Shown here: piece after piece, positions 12,201 to 22,189 of the stretch
Layout: each line of letters opens with the position of its first letter
Numbering within the stretch: position 1 is the stretch's first letter
Source: Mytilisepta virgata
Lineage: Eukaryota > Mollusca > Bivalvia > Mytilida > Mytilidae
Assembly (NCBI GenBank): GCA_028015205.1
Contig: CM051519.1
Span: 42,947,979 to 43,011,978, forward strand
Reading direction: 5' to 3'
DNA length: 64,000 bases
The notes under the pieces: generated by a model
Databases searched by the model: none
What the model was told of the DNA's origin: nothing
What the model saw: the letters and a program-made list of their open reading frames with translations, nothing else
Made by a program: the position numbers and the translations under genes

Positions 12201-12777
12201 CATCTTGTTGTTTTCTTGCCATTGCCCTAGTAACAACACAAGCTGGATACAGTTCAGCATCTTCTTCAGGTGATTTAACATCCACCACCGGTTCACTTGT
12301 AACAATTGGTTCAGCGACCACTTTGTTCCTAGCTAGATCATTTCCTAGCAATAATGAAACACCCTCAACAGGGAGTGTAGGACGAACACCCACAACAACT
12401 GGTCCAGTAATTAAATCTGACTTCAAATAAATACGATGGAGGGGAACATCTATACAACCTAACTCCACACCTCGTAACAAAACGGAGGCACCAACGGAAG
12501 TCTCCTCGGACAAAGGCAACACACCTTCTAACAACAAAGACTGAGAAGCTCCAGTGTCCCGTAAAATCTTAATAGGCCGAGGAGTAGTATTATCAACAAT
12601 AGAAACAAACCCATCAGACATAAAGGGCTTATAATCCTCCATGTAATCACAAAAACTGGACTTAAAAGCCTGACTCGCAGGACATTCCAACTTATTGGTA
12701 ACAACGGGTGTCGTACAAGCACTGGACTTGAGCTTATGATCTCTTTCATTCTTCTTCTTTAAGTTAGTGACTTCTTC
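9235..12777 (-). CDS. pol: Pol polyprotein: protease, integrase, reverse transcriptase, RNase H
   Basis: The frame is open from 12777 to the stop at 9235, in the -1 frame relative to gag and overlapping its end, so a -1 frameshift probably makes Gag-Pol. Counting from 12690, about 1151 residues show: aspartic protease DTGAS (about residue 47); the integrase zinc motif with HLG..H and CKSCHIC (about 298-335); integrase core Asp in LIDCVGPLP (about 365), Asp in SDQGSNF and Glu in ALERFH (about 460); reverse transcriptase FDLLKGYW (about 820) and YIDD (about 885); RNase H VDASDVG (about 1031), IEKECFA and YTDHNPL. It ends in ADALSRSY. Integrase before reverse transcriptase marks the Gmr1 group. 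No internal stop, so the polyprotein looks intact. The first ATG of the frame is not an obvious start, which supports the frameshift model. Confidence 0.9.
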   Translation of the reverse strand, partial: EEVTNLKKKNERDHKLKSSACTTPVVTNKLECPASQAFKSSFCDYMEDYKPFMSDGFVSIVDNTTPRPIKILRDTGASQSLLLEGVLPLSEETSVGASVLLRGVELGCIDVPLHRIYLKSDLITGPVVVGVRPTLPVEGVSLLLGNDLARNKVVAEPIVTSEPVVDVKSPEEDAELYPACVVTRAMARKQQDEDLQEGQYDYMDLSDTFFADIEGPGSSEKAIIRPPGTNKRVIMPWPDVNSHSLDKRTFREEQNKDPEVLQLCKRALPQEEADKVAECYYHQDGILMRKWRPPDAIPEEEWRVVYQVVVPKVYRQEIIGLAHDTPLAGHLGIRKTCLKILQHFYWPRLRNDVTEYCKSCHICQVVGKPNQKIPPAPLLPIPAFEEPFSRVLIDCVGPLPKTKTGNAYLLTIMCTSTRFPEAIPLRNIKTPTIVKALIKFFTLVGLPKSIQSDQGSNFMSGLFQQVVYQLGIAQYRSSAYHPESQGALERFHQTLKNMIRTFCLQFDRDWDDGVHFLLFAVREAVQESLGFSPFELVFGHTVRGPLKLIKEKWLTEHTDLNLLDYVSRFKEKLYTACQIAQKNLKTVQNKMKIWYDKGTRDRVFEPGDKVLVFLPVPGHPLQAKYCGPYTIDNKINDLNYIVKTPGRRKQNRVCHINMLKPYFERTNEGESKPVATLAMVKLESDHDKPDIIEPSFDSKTIEQTVRLKNSEILSDLDSKLAHLTFDRREKLKTLVFSFKNLFPDVPNKTTAVCHDVDVGDASPIKQHPYRLNPLKLDVMRQEIRYMLDNDIIEPSNSEWSSPCLLVPKPDKTFRFVTDFRKVNSVSKSDSYPIPRIDDCIDNIGQSKFVSKFDLLKGYWQVPLTPRAREISAFVTPDGLFQYTVMPFGLKNAPATFQRMINNVIKDLDCCYAYIDDLIVCSDSWEEHLTHLYDTFDRLSQSNLTVNLAKSEFCKATVDYLGHTVGQGQVKPIMAKVDAITNFPPPTNKKQLMRYLGMIGFYRKFCSNFATVVQPLTHLLRKDSKFIWSDNCQNSFEKSKSLLINSPVLITPDFKKQFKLAVDASDVGVGAVLYQETDDNVEKPISYFSKKLDKHQKNYSTIEKECFALLSALQHFDVYLNPTMHPILVYTDHNPLTFIHKMRNKNQRLTRWSLLLQEYDIIVKHIKGKDNVIADALSRSY

Positions 12778-13829
12778 TCAAAAGTATCAAACTTTGGACT
12801 AGACATATTATAACTAGACGGACTCTTATTCTGTGCAACAGGCTTAATATCAGTACGCTCAGTGCTTTGATTTTTGTAATTTCCGCATGAAGTATTAAAA
12901 TTTTGACCTTTGAAACTTCTTTTATGTGAAATGGTATAATTATCGGAAACAACAGCTGCATCTTGCAATGTCTCAACAGTTTTGTCATCTAAATGTGTTT
13001 TTAAGTCTAAATTAACACACTGCTTGAACTCTTCTAATAACATTAATTGTCTTAATTTATCAAAATTTTTATCTATTTTCTTTGACGTAAGCCATTTATC
13101 AAATAAATCTTCTTTTTCCCTAGCAAATTCAACATAGGTTTGTGATTCAAACTTTTTATAAGACCTAAATTTCTGTCTATATGCTTCTGGCACTAGCTCA
13201 TAAGCTTTCAAAACTTCCTGTTTAACAGTGTCATAATCAGAACTTTTTTCTGAAGATAGAGCTGAGTAAATTTCAGCGGCCTTGCCCACAAAAACACTTT
13301 GCAGCATTGTAGTCCAATAAGGCTTTGGCCATTTCAAATTTTGAGCAATTTTCTCAAATTGTGGAAAAAATTTATCAACCGTTTTTTCACAAAATTTAGG
13401 AACCAAACGTATATTTTTTGCTGCCTCAAATTGTTCTGATTTTGACTTAGTGTTGCTTTCTGCTTTGACCATTTCCATTTTTATTTTCTCCATCTCTATC
13501 CTTTCCCTCATTTCACGTTCTGCCTGTAATTGTTTTAATTTAAATTCATCTTCTTTTTCTAATTGTTTTAATTTAAGTTCATGTTCTAATTCAAGCTGTT
13601 TTAATTTGAAAGCATCAACTTTTTCGACCTTGAGGTCAAGAGCCTCTTCACCAAAAATTTCTAAATCAACTAAATTGTCTATTACCAAATTTTTTATAAT
13701 TTGTTTTCTCATAGATGTTCTAAAATCTATTTTTAGATGTTTAGCAAGCAACACTAATTCTTCTTTCTTTAATTTATCAAACCCTTCCAGGTCTGGCGTT
13801 TTCAAAAATTTACCAGCATCAAATTCCAT
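12759..13829 (-). CDS. gag: Gag-like protein of the Gmr1-type element
   Basis: An intact 356-residue frame starts 90 bases inside the 5' LTR. Residues about 60-120 form a highly charged heptad-like coiled coil (repeated LKQLE and FKLKQL units). The middle part (about 140-290) has the look of a retrotransposon capsid, including AAEIYSALS, a QKFRSYKK region and DKWLTSKK. No CCHC zinc knuckle is visible before the stop. Position, size and coupling to pol identify it as the structural protein that packages element RNA; sequence motifs alone would not. The stop codon lies inside the upstream part of the pol frame. Confidence 0.82.
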   Translation of the reverse strand: MEFDAGKFLKTPDLEGFDKLKKEELVLLAKHLKIDFRTSMRKQIIKNLVIDNLVDLEIFGEEALDLKVEKVDAFKLKQLELEHELKLKQLEKEDEFKLKQLQAEREMRERIEMEKIKMEMVKAESNTKSKSEQFEAAKNIRLVPKFCEKTVDKFFPQFEKIAQNLKWPKPYWTTMLQSVFVGKAAEIYSALSSEKSSDYDTVKQEVLKAYELVPEAYRQKFRSYKKFESQTYVEFAREKEDLFDKWLTSKKIDKNFDKLRQLMLLEEFKQCVNLDLKTHLDDKTVETLQDAAVVSDNYTISHKRSFKGQNFNTSCGNYKNQSTERTDIKPVAQNKSPSSYNMSSPKFDTFEKKSLT

Positions 13830-13895
13830 TTTGTAGAATTTTGTTGGCTAATTCTAATGAAAATACTGAAAAAATTTATTAAGATATTAACGTTC

Positions 13896-13913
13896 TCCCG
13901 AGACGAGCCCCCA
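13896..13913 (-). other. Primer binding site, tRNA-Pro type
   Basis: Just after the 5' LTR on the minus strand comes TGGGGGCTCGTC, complementary to the 3' end typical of tRNA-Pro, after two or more spacer bases. Beyond the first 12 bases the match weakens. Confidence 0.72.
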
Positions 13914-13918
13914 ATTTC

Positions 13919-14525
13919 TGTTACGGCCGAAATCACCTTTTAAATTGTAGCCAACAAAAGACACAAATCAATAATAAAATTTAACAAGATTTATTATATA
14001 TACAAAGTTTACAAAATAATATTACACAAAATAAAATGTCAACTTAACTGTTCAAAATCCTGTTTTTTCTTGATCCGGATTTCTGGTCACTGTTGCCTGA
14101 ATCCAAACGGAATATTATATCCAATCAGTCACAATCTAGTATGATGTAACGAAAATAAAAGTCTGTGAAGTACGATGTGTGAAACGTAAATAAATCCAAC
14201 AGCTGAGAACACAAGAATGTCTATCTGGTCCGATAAATGATGTTCTGAAAGTCTAACTTTCTTGTCCGTATATATACTGTAGAACGGAAACTTCTGGAAT
14301 ACGGTAGAAGTTCGAATCACACCATAATTATTACGTAAGTCAAATAGAAAGTTCTAGTCATTCCACCAGTATCCATTATTGTTCCAGTGATTTCTAAACT
14401 GCGCAATTATAACATTATTTGGTAAACAACTATAAGTATTATGTAAACATAGTATACATGTTATAAGGCTATGCAAAACAAATCAGGCCAAGATAAATAA
14501 ATATAATAATTACAATATCATAACA
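13919..14525 (-). repeat. 5' LTR (607 bp)
   Basis: On the minus strand it begins TGTTATGATATTG and ends GGCCGTAACA. It is the full-length copy; the 3' LTR keeps only its last 117 or so bases plus the outer five. Confidence 0.88.
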
Positions 14526-14529
14526 ATAT

Positions 14530-15330
14530 CCTTCTCTGAAAGAGCTTAAATGATAGAGACCAGACTTTGGTTAAAGGGACTTTCGGTTTAAATTTGTTAA
14601 TTTATAGTACTGGAAAACAAGTTATACTGATTTGTGCTAATCCCTCTCCAGAGCTAGAGGGGCCCCTGTAGCGGCATTTTAACCTGCACCTTTTCGTAAT
14701 CTACAGGGGAGATTTTATTGTGCTAAGACTCGTGAGGTGCTTTCCATTATGCGGTAGGTTCCAATTGAACCAAATATTCGTGTTCCATAATTGGCCCATA
14801 CCATAGTGGCTCTTTAAGGGGGTAGGCCTGGGGTATGGGAGATAACTCCTATTGATGTTTTTTTCTTTGACGTCAAACAATAGGAATGACGTGGCATTAT
14901 TATGACGTACACAATTTCCTCGCATTAGACGAAGTGAAGAGGTTCGGTAAGGGGCATCTCCGTAACGAATCTAAAACTTTCTCGAAATATGTGCAAAATC
15001 GATAATTACGTAGGATTTGATATATTGATGAATTATTTTTTAACATCCAGTGGCAATTATGAAATGCATATCACGAAGAACGTAGTATTTGAACAACTGT
15101 ACGTTCGGTGTCCAGGGATTACGCTAATCTATTTACTTACCAGTTATAAACAGACAAAGTTCCAAGACATGTTTTATTCCAAATAAAAATCAGATATACC
15201 CGAGCATTACCATAATAGTTGCGTTATTAAATAGCATGGATTACTTACCCCCACCCTTATGGAATGGTCTATCTTTTTTATTTATTTTTGTAAATAATCA
15301 AAATTTAATGAAATCGATTTTTTTTTAGCT
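14530..15330. other. No gene recognised (AT-rich spacer)
   Basis: No coding frame with recognisable features. A short GC-richer stretch near 14815 (TTTAAGGGGGTAGGCCTGGG) recurs inverted near 20385-20410, so part of this is probably an old dispersed repeat. Confidence 0.5.
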
Positions 15331-15335
15331 CATCT

Positions 15336-16437
15336 GACCCGAAGGGTCATGTGAGCTATTGCCATCACTTGGCGTCCGTCGTCCGTCCGTAAACTTTTTC
15401 AAACGTTAACTCCTCTGACACCATAAGATCAATTGCAACCAAACTTCGTACAGTTGTTTATTGGTATATGTGCTACAAAACTATCGTTTGGATTTTTGAT
15501 TCGTAAAAAAACATGGCCGCCATGGCTAAAAATAGAACATAGGGGTAAATTGCAGTTTTTTGCAAATAACTCAAAAACCATAACAGATATCAAAATTCTG
15601 GCATAGGGTAAAAGTGTTTAGCACCTCAAGATCTACCTGCCCTGAAATTTTGAAGAAGATCCAACGACCCATGTAGGAGTTATTGCCCTTTTTCTGTATT
15701 TTTTCCAAATTTTGCACTTATTAAGCTCAATATCTTGGATACTATAAAGGAAATTTGAAAAATTTAAATTTCATATTGTTAGGCACACAAAGATCTACAA
15801 AATTTGTAACAGGATCGAAGTTGTAGGTTCGTTCCTTTTAGGAGTTATTCCCCTGAGATCGTCAAAATTGACCATTTTTGCAGTCTTTATTCATTGTAAT
15901 AAAATCGTTAACTCCTCTTACACCATAAGTTTAATTGCAACCAAACTTAGTGTAGTTGTTCCTTGGCATGAGTACTACTAAACTGTCGTTTGGATTTTTG
16001 ATTTGTAAAAAAACATGGCTGCCATGGCTAAAAATAGAACATAGGGGTAAATTGCAGTTTTTTGCAAATAACTCAAAAATGGTGACAGATATCAAAATTC
16101 TGATGGGAAGCTAAAGTGTTCAACACCTCAAGATCTACCTGCTTTGAAATTTTGAAGAAGATGTAACCACCCATGTAGGAGTTATTGCCCTTTTTCTTGA
16201 TTTTTTTTTTGAAATTTGTACTTATTAAGTTGTATGATCATTCCTTTTAGGAGTTATTCCCCTTAGAACATCAAAATTGACCATTTTCACAGCATTTCCC
16301 TTAGTTTGCAAAATGTTTAAATGAGCCCTTTAGGAGTTAAAGTTTTGTCCCTTAAATGTCAAAATAACTGTTGATGCCTTATAGATGGCAAACTGTAGAA
16401 AATGAAAAAAAGCTTTTGATTGCGTGTAAATTTGTTT
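15336..16437 (+). repeat. Long dispersed repeat, AGCTCACCTGACC family, copy 1
   Basis: Starts AGCTCATCTGACCCGAAGGG, then TCACTTGGCGTCCGTCG. Inside, two similar halves each contain an ACATGGC(C/T)GCCATGGC palindromic word, a stretch asking AACTCCTC(T/C) and a GGAGTTATTGCCC phrase. It is nearly identical to copy 2 for several hundred bases. It is a non-coding repeat family I associate with bivalves; I see no transposase and no clear target duplication. Confidence 0.8.
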
Positions 16438-18522
16438 TTAGCTCACCTGACCCGAAGGGTCATGTGAGCTATTGCTATCACTTGGCGTCCGTCGTCCGTC
16501 CGTCGTCCGTCCGTCCGTCCGTCGTCCGTCGTCCGTTAACTTTTTCAAACGTTAACTCCTCCAACACCATAAGTCCAACTGCAACCAAACTTGGTACAGT
16601 TATTGTTTGGTATGGGTGCTACAAATCTATCGTTTGGATTTTTGATTCGTATAAAAACATGGCCGTCATGGCTAAAAATAGAACATAGGGGTAAATCGCA
16701 GTTTTTTGCAAATAAGTCAGAAACGGTCACAGATATCAAAATTCTGGCATAGGGTAAAAGTGATCAGCACCGCAAGATCTACCTGCCCTGAAATTTTGAA
16801 GAAGATCCAACGACCCATGTAGGAGTTATTGCCCTTTTTCTGCATTTTTTCCAAATTTTGCACTTATTAAGCTCAATATCTTGGATACTATAAAGGAAAT
16901 TTGAAAAATTTAAATTTCATATTGTTAGGCACACAAAGATCTACAAAATTTGTAACAGGATCGAAGTTGTAGGTTCGTTCCTTTTAGGAGTTATTCCCCT
17001 TAGATCGTCAAAATTGACCATTTTTGCAGTCTTTATTCATTGTAATAAAATCGTTAACTCCTCTTACACCATAAGTTTAATTGCAACCAAACTTAGTGTA
17101 GTTGTTCCTTGGCATGAGTGCTACTAAACTGTCGTTTGGATTTTTGATTTGTAAAAAAACATGGCTGCCATGGCTAAAAATAGAACATAGTGGTAAATTG
17201 CAGTTTTTTGCAAATAACTCAAAAATGGTGACAAATATCAAAATTCTGATGGGAAGCTAAAGTGTTCAACACCTCAAGATCTACCTGCTTTGAAATTTTG
17301 AAGAAGATGTAACCACCCATGTAGGAGTTATTGCCCTTTTTCTTGATTTTTTTTTGACATTTTTGGCTTTTTTTTATGTTATTATTTCAAAAATCTTCTC
17401 CTCTGAAACTACTGAATGGATTTGGATAAAACTTAGCATGATTGTTCCTTAGGGTATCCTGCACAAAGTTTATGCTTCAAAATAGAACATAGGAGTCAAA
17501 CAACAGTTTTTCGCAAATATCTCAAAAATCATTAGGTTACGGCAAATTCTGGCAGGTTGAAAGTGTTCAGCATGATGAGAGCTACCTGTGTGCTTATTTT
17601 CGTGAAAATATGTCAACTGATGTTAGAGTTATTGCCCTTTTTGACATTTTTGGCTTTTTTTTATGTTATTATTTCAAAAATCTTCTTCTCTGAAACTACT
17701 ATTCAAAATCAAATGAAACTTGGTAAGATTGTTCCTTAGGGTATCCTGCAAAAAGTGAATGCCACCGTTACTAAAAATAGAACATAGGGGTCAAAATGCT
17801 GTTTTTTGCTATTTTTTCCTGAATTATAGAAATAAAATGAAGATGAAAGCTACTTTCAAGGCAAACATGGTATCCCGAGTTGAATGGTGATGATGAAAGT
17901 TTGTTTTGGACGGCCATTTTCCCGCCATTTTTTACACTTGCTCGGATTTCAACAATATTTGGTTTTTAAAGTAAACATGGTATCCTTAGTGAATGGCGAT
18001 GATGAGAATGTTGTATAACAATGATTAAACTTCATAATATGTGAGCTTTTAATATGCTATCACTTGGTGTCCGTCATCATCGTTGTTAACAAATTTTCAA
18101 ACATCTTCTCCTCTGAAACTACTGGGGGGATTTGGATGAAACTTAGCATGATTGTTCCTGCAATATTTCCTTTTCAAGTACAATAAAAAGCCTTAACCCA
18201 CAATTTTTATATAACTTCTTTCAAACATTTTAAAAACGAAGACAACATATAGACCAAAAGATTTATACTTGTATTTGAAGATGAATTAAAGCTTGTATTT
18301 TGTATTGTGAGTCATCAGATTGACCATGACTGTATCTTAATCAAGCGTAGGGAGAACTCATGCCCATTTCTTTCCAGAGGTTCTTGAAAGGCTTTTAAAG
18401 GTATTTTCAGAATTTTACGTGACCTTTAATACTCAGTTTAATTTACAACAAACATTAATATATTAATTTAGTTTATAGTGCATTGTTTGTCAGGTGAGCG
18501 ATTCAGGCTCTTGAGAGCCTCT
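16438..18522 (+). repeat. Long dispersed repeat, AGCTCACCTGACC family, copy 2 (extended)
   Basis: It restarts with the same AGCTCACCTGACCCGAAGGG head right after copy 1 and repeats its body, then continues with further diverged units. A (GTCC/GTCGTCC) microsatellite lies at about 16487-16537. A degenerate third head is near 18041. The far end CAGGTGAGCGATTCAGGCTC (about 18491-18510) matches, inverted, the ends of the repeats at 47.7-51.8 kb. Confidence 0.78.
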
Positions 18523-19310
18523 TGTTCTTTTGAACATTTGGTCAAAATGTTCTAGTGGATATATTGAACATTGAAATATGTTGGCTTATCAAAGTGAATG
18601 AGGAAAACTGGACTAAATTAAATCATATTAAATGGAAGATATATAATTGTCAGGTATATTTATATTTTACACCACACCGGCAATACTTACCCTTGCAAAT
18701 CATTTTTAAAAAAATAATAATAATAAAAAAACCGAATTGTAATACAAATGAAAAATAATACATAATAATAGATTATTTATTGGTAAAAAGTTTTGCTGGT
18801 AAATTCGTCTATGTAAGACAAGGTTCCATTTTAATGTGCAGCTTTTGCGAACGAGCTCGTAGAAAGCCCGTGCGGATTTTATCTCTTTCAAAGCCAGTCA
18901 AGATGGGAACAATAAACAGAAAATTCAAAACTTTTAGAAAAATTTATAGAACTATACCTCTTGATCACTTCCGCGACTTTCGGATGTATTGACTACCCCG
19001 GGAGAATAAATTTTTCGAAGAAATTGTCTTTGGTTCATGATTTTTCGATATAACGCGATTTCAGGTTTTTTTTTCTTTTTTTGCTCTCATTCTTCTCTTT
19101 TCCTCTCACAGCTTTACCTTTCCTATTTTGTATTTATAAAAACTTTTAGTCACTGGCGATTTAACCATCATACTTTGTAATTTGTTAGATTTAGGAGAAT
19201 ATCAAGTCTTTCATGACAGTCTATATTTTTTCTGTAATGTTTTTTAGATCATGTATTTTATAAACAAAACCCAGTTTTGACAAATAAAAGTAAACTTACA
19301 AAACTATCGC
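18523..19310. other. No gene recognised
   Basis: AT-rich sequence with only short, feature-poor frames. No splice-supported coding region or known repeat was seen. Confidence 0.5.
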
Positions 19311-19312
19311 CG

Positions 19313-19650
19313 TGGGCGCCGTGGTTTAGTGGTCAGCGCATCGGACTACGAAGCCAAAGGTCCCTAGTTCGATTCCCGTTCGATATAAAAATTTCAAGGA
19401 TCAAATTTGCGACCGGACTTATCGACACCATTTGCGAGGTTGGTTTCGGTATACGATGCTAATCCGTCGGATGGGGACGAAAATTGCTGTCCCGTGTTAA
19501 GGAAGGGAAACACCATTAGCACGTTAAAGACGCCTGTGTAGATGTCGAAAAATAGTATGCTAAAATGCCGCTTCAGGGGCCTCTCTCGCACCCGCCAAGT
19601 GGAGAGGGATTGGTATAAGTTGGTATCACTTGTTTCCCAATCCACTATAA
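19313..19650 (+). mobile_element. tRNA-Arg-like SINE, full-length copy
   Basis: The head has an A box (TGGTTTAGTGGTCAGCG), an anticodon-loop-like CTACGAA (ACG, Arg-like) and a B box (TAGTTCGATTCCCG). The body includes CCGTCGGATGGGGACGAAAA, CACGTTAAAGACGCCTGTG and GATGTCGAAAAATAGTA. The 3' part ends near CCCAATCCACTATAAATAAA. It is too long and mismatched to fold as a tRNA gene. Two further pieces of the same family lie at 20430-20660 and 21290-21425. Confidence 0.82.
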
Positions 19651-19659
19651 ATAAATCAG

Positions 19660-20390
19660 TTTAAAAGTATCACAGGACTTAATAGAGAATGCTTGGTTTT
19701 CAGACATAATAATTATATTTTCTTTAAATTTATTTCCGTTTATAATTTAAGTCATCATCGTCTTCTATTCAATCTTCTTCGCGTTTTTGAACATATAGAA
19801 TAGGTTTATACTCGATAACGTTAGGAACGATAACTCTTGTCGTAAGGTCGTATTGTAACGTAATGACGTCCTACCTTAAAAATTGATCGAGTATTTTGTG
19901 AAAACTTGTGGTTAGAATTTCATAATTTTTTGTCATATAACACACATAAATGTGATATTTTTTGTAACAGTTTTTTGTAAGAATTAAACGACAGGATTTT
20001 TTTACAGCAGTGTTTGAATATTGAATGAGGCAACTGAAAATGAACGAAATTCCTAACATGTCTGGTGCTTTTTACCTTTGGATTTTCATATAAAGAGTGA
20101 ATTTTACCATCATATTTCATTTTTGATTAAGACTATATCCGTGTTCTTCAGTTCAACAATTATAACTATTTTTCATCAAACATATGTGCTAGGAGAGGTA
20201 GTAATATTCATTAACTTGTGTCATCTCCTGGAATGAAAGGTACCCCTTAAATGCCCATTTTCAATGAACCCTGTGAAGGAAACGTGTGGTTGAATTTCAA
20301 CAAAATTTTCTCAGGTGGTGTATTGAGACATATATAATGCATGACGAAAATATGAAGAAAATTAAACGAGTGGAAAATTTTGGCCTTACC
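19660..20390. other. No gene recognised
   Basis: AT-rich spacer. Nothing beyond short random frames, apart from a small GC-rich word near 20385 shared inverted with 14815. Confidence 0.45.
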
Positions 20391-20429
20391 CAGGCCTACC
20401 CCCTTAAAAATGACGTACGAGACGAACGG

Positions 20430-20660
20430 GAAGAAGAATAGTGAAAGTCGGTACGTACCGATAATGGAAAGCGGCCTTGGTATTCCTTAACACGGAACAG
20501 CAATTTTTCGTCCCCATCGGACGGACTAGAAATTTTATCGAGACCATCCGTAAAAATGGTGTCGATAGAGCATCTCATATTTGATCCCTGAAATCTTTAT
20601 CTCGTACGTGAATCGAAATAGCAGCCCCTGGCTTCGTAGTCAAATGCGCTAACCACTTTT
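20430..20660 (-). mobile_element. tRNA-Arg-like SINE, 5' part, inverted
   Basis: On the minus strand it reads GTGGTTAGCGCATTTGACTA, CTACGAAGCC, GATGGGGACGAAAA and CCGTGTTAAGGAA, the head and body of the SINE at 19313. The tail is absent. Confidence 0.78.
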
Positions 20661-21289
20661 TAAAAAATGACTGAGGGACTGGACCTTCGACCAATTCAGT
20701 CACTTTTCTAAAAATAGAAGAATCAGCAAATATATCTAAACATTTTCTATAATCAAAGCTCTTTGGCATTTGGGATTTTTAAATCGGTAAAGTTTGACAA
20801 CATGGTAATCATATGACAAATATATAACCCACGGATTAGGAAAAGGGAGTAAAAGAGGATATGCTTTAAAATAATAAAGTGCGAAAAAATAAACTGAACA
20901 AGTTTGAAACCAAAAGTAGGAGTTAATAACTAGGAGAAGTATACTACAAATGTACCAAGTGTGTTACACTTTTGTGATTCTATTTTTTGTGTCATCAACT
21001 GGAAAGTAAATTGTGCGAAAATGAGCAAAACGTTTCTTGTTTTCCTAAAGATATAATGATCTGTTACATAGAATCCCAAAAAATTAAGGCTCCTCTTCTT
21101 TGAAACGCCACATAGACCTTAATTTTTCAGTAGAAAATTTGTAAAATTACATAATTTTTACCATTTTTAAACAAAAAACTGGTAGTTTGCTATGGTGATT
21201 TTTTTTCTATGGTCAATATTTCCATAAAATTACATAAGTTTTACTACTTTTTTTACAAAAAATGTTGATTGAAAGTAACATTCTTGGCA

Positions 21290-21425
21290 CGAAAAGGAAT
21301 CCTATGTTGATGTCAAAAAATAGTAGGCTAAAATGCCACTATTACCGTGGCTGATGTCGCATCATCCAAGTTGAGAGGATAGAAGTTGGTATTATTACCA
21401 GATCCACTATAAAATAGACTGTTTA
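21290..21425 (+). mobile_element. tRNA-Arg-like SINE, 3' part only
   Basis: Contains GATGTCAAAAAATAGTA, GCTAAAATGCCAC, AAGTTGGTATTATTACCAGA and CCACTATAAAATA, matching the tail of the SINE at 19313. No Pol III head. Confidence 0.72.
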
Positions 21426-21880
21426 ATGCTGTGACTATGAATTAAAACTGCTGTACAAACAACTATTGTGTCAACAAATACATGTACCTACGTAATATGA
21501 AACACGATTGTTTAAGATCGAGATTAAGAATTGATAAGGGCCCATCGAGATGTCAGACGTTTGATAACCTACCTATATCTGTAGACATCTGCTATAAACG
21601 GGACAAGAAGGTAAATGAATTTTGTTTAACTTACATATTCGAGAAAGATTTTCATATGGTTAAAAACAAAATTTTATTAATAACTTAAGAATATTTCAAC
21701 TTTTTGAATTGTTTGGACCTGTCAATCGGATTCATATAATACTATTGTATATATAATATGCTAGAATATGGCGTAGAGTTAATGGCATGTCATTGTTGCG
21801 TATTCATCAATAAACATATAATAATAAGTATTCGGCAGACGAGAAAGTAACTTCAAAATGTGTATACTGTATTCCAAAAG
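21426..21880. other. No gene recognised
   Basis: AT-rich; no supported feature. Confidence 0.4.
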
Positions 21881-21884
21881 GGTG

Positions 21885-22185
21885 GCTATGATGAGTTGTA
21901 AGGTGGGTACGGATTATATACCTATCACTTCCTGTTTAACGATGCCGACATATATATTTTCACCATATGGACTATCGAAATGTTTAGTCGCAAAACTCTC
22001 AGCAACTGTATACCACAAGTAATTCATAGTTGATTTGATGCATGAACGTGATGACTTGTACGGTGGGTACCAATTTTATACGTGTAAAACGGCCACTTCC
22101 CGATTAAAGATACCGCCATACATATTTTTCCCATATGGACTATAAACTTTCTGGTTGTAAAATTCTCAGCACCTTTTGGCCAATA
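21885..22185 (+). repeat. Two-copy tandem repeat, about 165 bp unit
   Basis: Two adjacent units share GTGGGTAC, a TATAC(C/G) word, CACTTCC(T/C)G, ACGATGCC/AGATACC followed by (A/C)CATAT, and CCATATGGACTAT then AA(A/T)CTCTCAGC-like ends. The copies are clearly diverged. Non-coding. Confidence 0.65.
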
Positions 22186-22189
22186 CGAC

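Larger units (their letters stand above)
9031..14525 (-). mobile_element. Gmr1-type Ty3/gypsy LTR retrotransposon, near-complete
   Basis: In minus-strand order it has a 5' LTR (14525-13919), a primer binding site, gag, pol, a polypurine tract and a shortened 3' LTR (9152-9031). LTR ends are TGTTA...TAACA. The flanks share ATAT (9027-9030 and 14526-14529), consistent with a 4 bp target duplication but of low complexity. The shared LTR part differs at about one position in some 117, so insertion was recent. Pol order is protease, integrase, reverse transcriptase, RNase H. That is the Gmr1 arrangement (described first from deuterostome Ty3/gypsy elements), not the usual gypsy order with integrase last. 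No env-like frame is present. Confidence 0.92.

Noticed and set aside
12108..12305. Additional small frames inside the LTR element (also 10435-10723, 11788-11976 and 13450-13836)
   Set aside because: These are other-frame shadows of the pol and gag genes with no features of their own.
16371..16688. A 105-residue frame on the plus strand
   Set aside because: Lies across the junction of two copies of a non-coding repeat and includes its GTCC microsatellite.
19313..19385. A functional tRNA-Arg gene
   Set aside because: A and B boxes are good but the acceptor stem does not pair and the sequence continues into a SINE body.
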